Shown here piece after piece: positions 15,566 through 24,300 of a stretch of DNA of 38,518 nucleotides. This stretch comes from an uncultured Mesonia sp. (GTDB taxonomy: Bacteria > Bacteroidota > Bacteroidia > Flavobacteriales > Flavobacteriaceae): the NCBI GenBank assembly GCA_947499595.1, contig CANMOY010000013.1, positions 1 to 38,518 on the forward strand. Reading direction: 5' to 3'. The notes below the pieces were generated by a model. It searched no databases and was not told the DNA's origin. It was given only the letters and a program-made list of their open reading frames with translations. The translations under genes were made by a program, and so were the position numbers. How positions within the stretch are numbered: the first letter of the stretch is position 1; every line of letters starts with the position of its first letter.

Positions 15566-15610
15566 ATAGGTGTTTATTATTTGATATACTATAGGTTAAG
15601 GCGGTTTTTT

Positions 15611-16753
15611 TTATGCCGTTGGTGTTTGTTCCCGCATAAAGGCTACAATGCGATTGGCCGCTTTACCATCCCCGTAAGGGTTATGCAGCTTACTCATGTT
15701 AGCATAGCTTTCGGGATCGGTTAATAGTTTTTTTGCTTCGCTTACAATTTTGTCTTCCTCCGTGCCCACTAAAATAACGGTGCCAGCTTCTACGGCTTCT
15801 GGACGCTCGGTGGTATCACGCATTACCAAAACCGGTTTACCCAAACTAGGCGCCTCTTCTTGAACGCCACCGCTATCGGTAATAATTAAATGAGACCGAT
15901 TCATCAACCAAACAAAGGCCGGGTAGTCTAGCGGCTCAATCAATAGTATATTAGGTGTTTGTCCTAAAAGTCGGTGTACGGGTTCCTTTACCTTAGGGTT
16001 GAGGTGTACCGGATAAACCAATTGGACGCTATCTGAAAATTCTTCTGCTAAAGATTTTAAGGCTTTACAGATGTTCTCAAAGCCTTGGCCGTGATTTTCT
16101 CGGCGATGACCGGTGATTAAAATACATTTTTTGTTAGGGTCTAGCCAAGCGGCAAGTTGTTGAATATGCGCATCACTATAGCTTTTCACCTGCTCGGTAC
16201 TCATCAGTAGTGCATCGATTACCGTATTCCCCGTCACACAAATTTGACTTTCGGCAATATTTTCTTGTAGTAAATTTGCTTTAGAAGTCGGCGTAGGGGC
16301 AAAGTGAAAATCGGTTAGACGACCGGTTAATTGTCGGTTCATTTCCTCAGGGAAAGGCGACCATTTGTTATGTGTGCGCAGCCCAGCTTCGATATGGCAA
16401 ACCTCAATGCCCGCATAGAAAGCAGCAAGTGCAGCGGCCATGCTGGTAGTGGTGTCACCATGCACGTATACATAATCGGGTTTAAAATCTTCAAATACAG
16501 CTTGCATTTGGATGATGATATCGGCGGTTAAACCGGAAAGGTTCTGATTGGGTTTCATGATATTCAAATCGTAATCGGCTTGAATCTCAAAGAACTTCAA
16601 TACTTGATCGAGCATTTCACGGTGTTGGGCGGTTACACATACCTTGGTGATAAATTGCTTTTCTCCTTGTAGGGCTTTTACTACAGGGGCCATTTTAATG
16701 GCTTCGGGGCGGGTACCAAATACCACCAAATGTTTGGGTGAAGCAGAAGGCAT
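15611..16753 (-). CDS. wecB: UDP-N-acetylglucosamine 2-epimerase (non-hydrolysing)
   Basis: A 380-residue cytoplasmic enzyme that interconverts UDP-GlcNAc and UDP-ManNAc, which feeds ManNAc or ManNAcA into surface polysaccharides. All hallmark motifs are present: GTRPEAIKMAPV, TAQHREMLDQVL, HGDTTT, CHIEAGLRT, FPEEMNRQ, TGHRREN and DSGGVQEEAPSLGKPVLVMRD. The length is usual for the family. It stands alone, far from any visible glycan cluster, between surface-protein genes; T9SS cargo is often anchored to a surface polysaccharide, so a link to anchoring glycan is possible but only inferred. An upstream TATATTCG on the minus strand (16783-16790) is a one-mismatch -7 candidate. Confidence 0.95.
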   Translation of the reverse strand: MPSASPKHLVVFGTRPEAIKMAPVVKALQGEKQFITKVCVTAQHREMLDQVLKFFEIQADYDLNIMKPNQNLSGLTADIIIQMQAVFEDFKPDYVYVHGDTTTSMAAALAAFYAGIEVCHIEAGLRTHNKWSPFPEEMNRQLTGRLTDFHFAPTPTSKANLLQENIAESQICVTGNTVIDALLMSTEQVKSYSDAHIQQLAAWLDPNKKCILITGHRRENHGQGFENICKALKSLAEEFSDSVQLVYPVHLNPKVKEPVHRLLGQTPNILLIEPLDYPAFVWLMNRSHLIITDSGGVQEEAPSLGKPVLVMRDTTERPEAVEAGTVILVGTEEDKIVSEAKKLLTDPESYANMSKLHNPYGDGKAANRIVAFMREQTPTA

Positions 16754-16790
16754 AGTTTTTAATTTAAATTATAATAAAGTAGCGAATATA

Positions 16791-16823
16791 AAAAAACAGC
16801 TCCTAAATTGGAGCTGTTTTTTT
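16791..16823 (-). terminator. Terminator of the OmpA-family gene
   Basis: AAAAAACAGCTCC and GGAGCTGTTTTTT pair around a six-base loop about 25 bases past the stop codon of the 18137-16848 gene; on the minus strand the stem is followed by a T-run. Confidence 0.85.
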
Positions 16824-16847
16824 ATTTATAAACTAAAGCGCTTAGGC

Positions 16848-18137
16848 TTAGTGTAATTTAAAGGTAACGCGACGTACCAATTGCCTTGCTTCTGAAGAAG
16901 ACTTATCAACTGAATCGTCAATTCCCTCACCGTCGTGGCTTAAGCGATCTTCGCTTATTCCAGAAGCTACTAAAATATCATAAACTTTCTTAGCTCTTCG
17001 TTTAGATAAGTCTAAGTTATATTGTGGGTTACCAATTTCATCGGCATATCCTGTTAAGCTTGCTTTTGCAGAAGGATTCTGGCGCATATAGGTAATCAAA
17101 TAGTTGATAGCCTCATACGAGTATACTTCTGGGTTGGTGCTATTGAATTCGAAATATACGTTTACATAACCATCGTTGATCAAAGACTTGATAGTTCCTG
17201 AACCAGCGTTCATCGCCGCAGCTTTTTCTTTGGTCATATAACGCTTTTCTAAAGAAGCCTCTAATTCATCTGGAATACCATTGTTATTGGTGTCTACCGC
17301 TCTACCGTTAGAATCTACTGCTACACCATTAGTGGTGTTAGGCTCACGATCTAAGTAGTTAGGCACGCCATCCATATCTGAATCTAGCATATCGTCTTCG
17401 ATCTTACTTAAACGATTCTGGATGCTGTCTAATTCTTGGGTTAATTCTTTTTGGTTGATGATGTCTACCCAATCAGCATGTTTACTGTGTTTTCCTAGGT
17501 ACACCTGAATACCAATGGCTGCGGTTACAGCTTCCGATTCAAATGAGCGCACGGTGCTCATTACCTGATTACCTTCCCAAGTATAAGATTGACCTAAGTG
17601 CCCAGCATAAGTTATATCTCCATAAAGAGCTACACGATCGCTTAAACGGATTTGAGGGGTAATACCGGCCATAAATACAGGAGAAGAATCGTTCTCATCG
17701 GCGTAGATGGCATCGTCACCAAATTGGTAAAAAGCAACCCCACCCCCTGCGTGAAAAAGTAAGTTGAAACCGTTTGTCCATTCTCTAAAGCCTAAAACTG
17801 AACCTAAATTGGCAACGGCTTCTAAGGTAGCACGTGAGTAAGTGGTTTCAAAAGCCAAAGACTCATCGTCTTCACTAATCTTACTGTAGTGACCTCCTAA
17901 TTTAAGACCAAACTTATCGTTGATCATATAACGTACTGCTAGTTCACCGCCTAAAGAGTTGGTAAAAGAGGAGTTGTAGGCTGCCCCAGCGTTGTCATTT
18001 TCAAAACCTCTACCGGGTTCGGTCATACCGAAACCTGCTTCAATCGACCAATGGTTATAATCTTGGTCCTTTGTTTCTTGTGCTTGTGCTTGTGTGCCGA
18101 ATAAGGCCAAAGCGAATAATAAAGTAATTTTCTTCAT
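16848..18137 (-). CDS. OmpA-family outer-membrane protein with calcium-type repeats
   Basis: About 429 residues when started at the ATG at 18137, which yields the signal peptide MKKITLLFALALFGTQAQAQ; the longer frame from 18167 adds ten implausible residues. About 25-225 is an outer-membrane beta barrel (alternating strands, RYMINDKFGLKLGGHYS, TPQIRLSDRVALYGDITY). A helical linker follows, then thrombospondin type 3-like Asp repeats (DSDMDGVPNYLDREP, DTNNNGIPDELE) that usually bind calcium. About 300-429 is an OmpA peptidoglycan-binding domain (VYFEFNS, LTGYADEIGNPQYNLDLSKRRAKKVYDIL). It links the outer membrane to the cell wall. It has its own promoter and terminator, so it is not part of the neighbouring T9SS operon. 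Confidence 0.9.
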   Translation of the reverse strand: MKKITLLFALALFGTQAQAQETKDQDYNHWSIEAGFGMTEPGRGFENDNAGAAYNSSFTNSLGGELAVRYMINDKFGLKLGGHYSKISEDDESLAFETTYSRATLEAVANLGSVLGFREWTNGFNLLFHAGGGVAFYQFGDDAIYADENDSSPVFMAGITPQIRLSDRVALYGDITYAGHLGQSYTWEGNQVMSTVRSFESEAVTAAIGIQVYLGKHSKHADWVDIINQKELTQELDSIQNRLSKIEDDMLDSDMDGVPNYLDREPNTTNGVAVDSNGRAVDTNNNGIPDELEASLEKRYMTKEKAAAMNAGSGTIKSLINDGYVNVYFEFNSTNPEVYSYEAINYLITYMRQNPSAKASLTGYADEIGNPQYNLDLSKRRAKKVYDILVASGISEDRLSHDGEGIDDSVDKSSSEARQLVRRVTFKLH

Positions 18138-18164
18138 AGTGTTTAGGTTACTTGTAAGATAAAG

Positions 18165-18198
18165 CAAAGATAATATAGTTTTTATAGTGTTAAAACAA
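18165..18198 (-). promoter_or_regulatory. Candidate Bacteroidota promoter of the OmpA-family gene
   Basis: On the minus strand TATCTTTG (18165-18172) matches TAnnTTTG, and a TTG (18196-18198) lies 23 bases upstream of it, at the long end of the usual spacing. The start codon is 28 bases downstream. Confidence 0.55.
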
Positions 18199-18291
18199 TT
18201 TGCCCTTTTATTAAAGGAAACTTACATCTTATCGAACAAATCTAGATAAATCTGTTTTATTTAATTTAAAATTTTCGTTAAATATCTTATT

Positions 18292-21200
18292 TTAATTTTT
18301 TATAAACTGCTCACGGTATAGGTTTTGGCCATTATTGTCAATCAATACCAGTACATAATTTCCTGTCTGTAGTTTGCTTAAATCTAGGCTATACGTGGAC
18401 TGGTTTTTATCAATATTCTGTTGAATTAATTTTTGTCCTAACATATTATAAACCTCTAATTGATTGGCTCGGTTTTCACCTGAATTAAGTTGTAAGTTCA
18501 ATAGGTTATGTGCTGGTACTGGGTATATTTTATATACGCTTGCAGTTTCTTCATCAATACTTAGCTGGCTGCCCCATTTAAAATAGAACCTATCATGAGC
18601 GATACTGCCGGGTAAACTTTGGTCTACACTAAAATTATAAACCTGGTCGTTTTTGCTCACCAGTATCTCCTTGTTTTTATACTGGTCTACTAGATACAAG
18701 TTTAACCCTGGTAAACTTTCGAAAGTAAATTGCAAACTGTACTGGTTTTCTCGGTATTGATTCACAAATAGTGGAATGGTCTCTCCCGTTTGTGGCATGT
18801 TTCTACGATCGATACTAGTGTATGCCTGTCCATTTACAACCGCTAGATTTTCATCTAAATTCCCAAACTTAGGCAAATCCTCTCCCGCGTAAGCATTACT
18901 GAATTGACTATCCCATTTGATGCGTATGGCATCGCTGGGTTTTTCTTGATTCAAGAATTGATTTTGTGTATAGAGTTGTAGTGTTAAACTCGGTATATTA
19001 TTTCCTGTGCTAAACACCGCGGTTTGCGCCTGATTTATGTTTTTATAAGCCTCTTTAAACATCATTGAAGGAGTGACTCCTGTTGTTTGAGTGACCACAA
19101 AAGCCGCTTGACCTGGCTGTAAGAATTGATTGGCAGCAGAGCCAGTAGCTCCATCAATTGCTGAGCCGTCATCCATATCAATAGATACAAATGCTCCGCG
19201 TACGCCCATCTGTGCATCCCAAACAATATAATCTTGCTTTAGGTTAGTGGTTGCAGCATCATTCAATACCATTCCCATATCTACGGCCGCAGGGTATGGG
19301 TTACCAAAGAAATTAAAGGCATCGGCATTTTGGTTAAATTGAGTGTTGTATAATACATCTCCGCTTAGTATGCTTCCAGTTGCTCGTAAGATGGTATTGC
19401 TAGGTGCAGCAGCATTGCTCGTTATGACGGTAGAACGGTCACCACGTACCATTAAACGCAAAGGTTCTCCTGCGCTAAGTGTGTTGATGTTGGTATTGTC
19501 TATAGCCGACCATTGCTGACTGGTATTGTTAAACAAGAACAGGGAAGGATTCGCACTTGGTGTAAGATCGAAACCATTAGTCTGATCTGAATTGGTTCCT
19601 GTGATATGCGTTCCATAACCGGGATTAGGGTCATTGTTCCAAGCATTGGCTCCTTCCTGCCAGTTATCATGAATGCTCGTGGTAGTGGTAACAGGAGAAC
19701 TTACTAATCTAAAGGCACGACGTGCAGGAATACATTGTTCGGTAATCACATTACCAGTGACACTGCTACCGCTTACCAATTCTCCTATTTGAGCTACACG
19801 ATTGGCGGCATCATTAAAGCGACAAGCCAAGACTAAATTATCATTAGTGGCTAGGTTCGCCGTATTGGTGAAAGTCAAATGATCTAACAAACGAATAGGA
19901 GTGGTTGTGCTTAGGTTAAGATCTCCCGCTAAGTTAATAGATCCTATGGTAAATCCTGCGCCCATAATTTCTTGGGTGGAGGAGTTTCCTGCATCATCAA
20001 AATTTAATTGTCCATTTTCAGAATTGATGATACCGCCTTCATTATTAAGATTTCCAGATAGCGTAAAGGTACTATTAATACTTATGTTAGCTTCTGAATA
20101 GATATTTATATCTTTAGCATTAAAATTCACATTGAAATTAGGAAAATTGGGCACATTAGCCGGTATATGTAGTTCTGGTTCGGTTACTAGCGAAGGATCA
20201 TCTACACACCAGTTACCAGAATTGGCGACATCGCTATCGATGGCACCGGTCCAAATAACCATATTGTTGCCGCTACTTGGCACCGCTATGGGTACAAAGC
20301 TTAATGCACCACGAGATGCTCCTGCATCCTCAACAATAGAAAAGGAAATTTTAGAATTAGTGCCTAGATAACCTTGCCAAACGTTGGGAACACCATTGCG
20401 GTTATCCCAGCTATTGCTGCTATACACCAACTCGCCGTCTACTATTAAACGCACATCATCATCGTGACGTGTAATGTCAATTTGATATATGCCGCAAGGG
20501 AAACCCTCACGTGCATAGGTATAGGAGTGGTTGTCATTGCTTACGGGATCACCTGAATAGGCCGCACCACTGGTAGCATTTGCATTGGAAGGGGTGTTAT
20601 TATCTGACCAACGGTCTGCTGTGTCAAAGCTTGGATTGGTCTCGGTGTAAAAACCTTCTAATACACTAAAAGCTTTGTCGCTATAAACGCTTACATGCCA
20701 TTCGTCAGTGCCATAAGTTAAGCTAGGATTGCTTACGGGTTCAACCTGTAAAGCACCATACGAATTTCCTGGGCGTTCTATCCAAACGTATTCTACTTCA
20801 GAATTTGCATCTAAATTACCTGTCCACACATTGGCATGGGTATCACAGCATCCATCGTGTTGAAAAACAACACTGCCATCTATTATTATCCATACATTAT
20901 CATCATGGGCTTGTCCAGAAGGTTGACCTGGGGCACTTGTGATAGATAAGGTATAGGTGTCATTTGGAAAGCCTTTACGTTTGTAACTTACCATATGATT
21001 GTTTGACGTAACATTACAACCTGTATAATCTGTTACATTACTGGGACTTTGATTAGCGGCAAAGGACTGGCGCGAGTCAAAGCTCAAATTACCCGTGCCA
21101 TAACCGGCGTCTATATAATAGCCGCGGTAATCGCTGTAATCTCTTTGGTTAAAAGCCGGATCGCTACTGCCTACTGAAACAAGGTTGTAAGCATAGACAG

Positions 21201-21324
21201 TCCATTGATTGTTGATAAAATCTCCCGGTGTGGGGTCGGTCGTGTCGTCTGCACATTGTGCGTGCAGACCTATCGACCAAGTTGTTGTAAGTAAAAAACT
21301 GAGGAGTAAACCAAGTTTTCTCAT
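18292..21324 (-). CDS. T9SS-secreted surface protein, tandem PA14-like domains (paralogue 3)
   Basis: A 1010-residue protein. Signal peptide 1-23 ends GLHAQ. Two PA14-like domains (about 39-190 and 205-345) carry the Asp turn and IDG motifs (HDDNVWIIIDG, RHDDDVRLIVDG). A WTG...NWC segment follows at about 355-470, then the shared core (about 475-905) and a sorting domain with the variant YPVPAHN in place of YPNP (about 930-1010). It begins nine bases after the stop of the 25917-21334 gene, so it is the last member of a three-gene operon that starts with a microprotein. Its core is closer to that of its operon neighbour than to the others (both have EDLPKFGNLDENLAV and FLQPGQAAFVVT), which suggests local duplication or gene conversion. 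Confidence 0.85.
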   Translation of the reverse strand: MRKLGLLLSFLLTTTWSIGLHAQCADDTTDPTPGDFINNQWTVYAYNLVSVGSSDPAFNQRDYSDYRGYYIDAGYGTGNLSFDSRQSFAANQSPSNVTDYTGCNVTSNNHMVSYKRKGFPNDTYTLSITSAPGQPSGQAHDDNVWIIIDGSVVFQHDGCCDTHANVWTGNLDANSEVEYVWIERPGNSYGALQVEPVSNPSLTYGTDEWHVSVYSDKAFSVLEGFYTETNPSFDTADRWSDNNTPSNANATSGAAYSGDPVSNDNHSYTYAREGFPCGIYQIDITRHDDDVRLIVDGELVYSSNSWDNRNGVPNVWQGYLGTNSKISFSIVEDAGASRGALSFVPIAVPSSGNNMVIWTGAIDSDVANSGNWCVDDPSLVTEPELHIPANVPNFPNFNVNFNAKDINIYSEANISINSTFTLSGNLNNEGGIINSENGQLNFDDAGNSSTQEIMGAGFTIGSINLAGDLNLSTTTPIRLLDHLTFTNTANLATNDNLVLACRFNDAANRVAQIGELVSGSSVTGNVITEQCIPARRAFRLVSSPVTTTTSIHDNWQEGANAWNNDPNPGYGTHITGTNSDQTNGFDLTPSANPSLFLFNNTSQQWSAIDNTNINTLSAGEPLRLMVRGDRSTVITSNAAAPSNTILRATGSILSGDVLYNTQFNQNADAFNFFGNPYPAAVDMGMVLNDAATTNLKQDYIVWDAQMGVRGAFVSIDMDDGSAIDGATGSAANQFLQPGQAAFVVTQTTGVTPSMMFKEAYKNINQAQTAVFSTGNNIPSLTLQLYTQNQFLNQEKPSDAIRIKWDSQFSNAYAGEDLPKFGNLDENLAVVNGQAYTSIDRRNMPQTGETIPLFVNQYRENQYSLQFTFESLPGLNLYLVDQYKNKEILVSKNDQVYNFSVDQSLPGSIAHDRFYFKWGSQLSIDEETASVYKIYPVPAHNLLNLQLNSGENRANQLEVYNMLGQKLIQQNIDKNQSTYSLDLSKLQTGNYVLVLIDNNGQNLYREQFIKN

Positions 21325-21333
21325 ATAGATTTA

Positions 21334-24300
21334 TTATTCTTTAATTAATTTTTGTACCCATTGTGATTGACTAGCTTGATGTATCACGCGAACTAAATAA
21401 ATACCTGCAGGTAAACTTTGAACCGAAACTTGTGCTTGATTTTCATGAGCTTCTAAGTTTCGTAATAGTAATGTTTTACCAAGTATATCAGTTACTTCAA
21501 CTTCTAAATTACCAGATAAGTTGTTAGGTAAAAGCAGGTTTAGGTTTTCGCCGTTCACCGGATTAGGATACATACTTAAATCAGCTTGTGTAAGGCTTAT
21601 ATCGCCTAGTGTACGACCAAATTGCAACTCAAAACGATTGGCATCAATACTTGCTGGTAAATTGCTATCAACGCTAAAAGCATATATCTGTCCGTTTTGC
21701 TGAATGCTAACCTGTTTGTTCTTATAATGATCAATCAAGATTAACTCACGTTGTGGTAAATTCTCAAAGTCAAACTTCAATACGTAGCTAGATTGACGGT
21801 ATTGATTGATAAACAATGGAATACTTTCACCTTGTTGGGGTAAATCTCTACGGTCAATTGCCGTGTAATACTGCCCGTTGATCACGGCTAAATTTTCATC
21901 TAAGTTTCCAAACTTAGGTAAATCTTCAGTACCATAACCACTCGAGTAGTTAACGTCCCATTTGATACGGATCCCATCACTGGCGGTGTTTTGGTTGAGA
22001 TAAGCGTCTTGAGCAAAGAGGCTGATGTCCAAACTAGATGCAGCATTATTTGAACTGAATACCGTAGTTTGGGCTACGTCTACATTTTTATAAGCCTCCT
22101 TGAACTGTAAACTAGGGGTTGTATTTTGATTACTGGTTACCACAAAGGCAGCTTGGCCCGGTTGTAAAAACTGGTTGGCTTGTGAGCCAGTTGGTACTGG
22201 GCTTCCGGTATCTGTATCGATGGTTACAAAGGCTCCACGTCCATTATCTCCATTCAATTGAGGGTCCCAAATATAATACCCATTTTTAAGGTTGGTTGTA
22301 TTTATGTCATCGAATACAAGCATCATATCTACAGCGGCAGGATAAGGATTTCCAAAGAAATTAAAAGCATCTAAACTGTTGTTGAAATCGCTTCCGTGCG
22401 TATAATCTCCAGCATTTATAGTTCCTTTTGCACGCAATATTGTATTGCTAGGTGCGGCTGCATTTATAGTGATGTCTGTGCTTCGGTCACCGCGTACCAT
22501 CAAGCGTAAAGGCGCTCCCGCAGTAAGTGTATTGGTATTGGTGTTGCCTATAGCTGCCCATTGTTGACTTGCGTTATTGAAAAGGAACAACGACGGATTT
22601 CCACTTGGTGTAACGTCAAAACCATTGTCTTGATCAACAAGAGTTCCTGTAATATGCGTACCATAACCAGGATTGGGGTTATTATTCCAAGCGTTAGCAC
22701 CTTCTTGCCAGTTAGCATGAATGCTTGTAGTGGTAGTCACTGGTGAAGTAACCAATCTAAAAGCACGTTTAGCAGGAATACATTGTTCCGTCATAATTTC
22801 ACCGGTTATACTACCGCTTGATAAATCGGCTATTTGAGCTACACGTTGAGAAAGATCTGTGAATTGGCAAGCTAGAACCAATTTTCCATTGGTTGCTAAG
22901 TTACCTTGATTGATGCGCAATACCTCTTGAATACGCACCTCTAGGTTTAGATCGTTGGCAATCTCAACTCCGGCGGTATTGTTGATGCTTAGCTCACCCG
23001 CGCTTAAGCTTTGATTACCGCTGATTACTTGAAGGCTTTCGCCATCGAAACTTAAACTGGCTTCATCAGCGTTTAAGCTCCCTTGATTGTCAACATTTCC
23101 TGTAAGTGATAAATTTATCCCATTAGCCACTGTTAGGTTTGCTCCGCTAACAATACGCATACAACCCACTTGTGCATCTTGGTTAAGGTTCGCTGTACTT
23201 CCAGCTTGCACCACAAATTTACGTCCGGAATCTTGAAGGCCTGGAGCTTGATTTAAACCTGATCCGTAAAGGTATTGTGAACCGTCCCATGTTATCGGTT
23301 CTAGACCGTTAATACGGAAAGTGAAATAATCGCCATTGCTAAAATTTGCACCGCTAAAACTCGCCTGCGAACAGGTTAGTGTGTTAGCGCTAATGCTTGT
23401 TGGGCTGGTAAAAGCAGCATCGCTACTAATTAACAATTCAATTGTAGTGAAGCCATTAGCCGGTAAGGCTAAGTTGCTTAGATCTAAATTTAAATCTACC
23501 GTACCTACATCACCCAGCTCACTTACTCGCCATAAGGTGTTTAGTCTTTGGTTGTCTGCCGTATTCGAGTTACAAGCTAAATCGGATGTATTTAATTCGC
23601 TATAATCATTACTATCGGCAGCGATTAATAAAAACTCATTCGCGCTTAAGCTAGAAGGATTGTCGATCTGTATAATTCCTGTACCGAATTGACTATCTGT
23701 TTTCGTTTGATTTACGTTGTAAATACCTACTAAGTCATGATCAAAATCACCGTTAGCAGGTGTATCAAATGCATAGCCATCGTTGGCGCTTAGGTTAATA
23801 TCGTATTTTGAAGCCAAGTAATTGTGCAGTAGGAAAATAGAGTTAGAGAATAAATCGCTGGCATGGATAGCAAATTCGGCAATTTTTCCAGAGAAATAGT
23901 TGCCAGAGCCATTTGTTCCATTCATTTTAACGGTATCAGTGTGACCACCTATGCTTATATTGCCTGAATGTGCGTAGATTAATCCTACTCCATTAACACT
24001 ATTGATTAACTGGCCGTTTAAATACATTCTAAAAATTCCGTTTGGAGTGCCACTACCATTATGACCTCCTGCATAAACAAAACTCACTACATAACGGGTG
24101 TTTGCAGCAATAGTAGTGCTTACTTGCTTATCTACCCAGTTATCTCCCGGTCCGTCGCTGTTACTATCATTAAATCCCCCTACAATTAAGTTACCAGCAT
24201 CGATAAGCATATGTAGGTTTCGGGTATTTCCCCCTTCTTCATATAAAACTTGACGACTGCTTACATCGCTTCCGGTTTCAAAAGCCATAGTAAAAGTACG

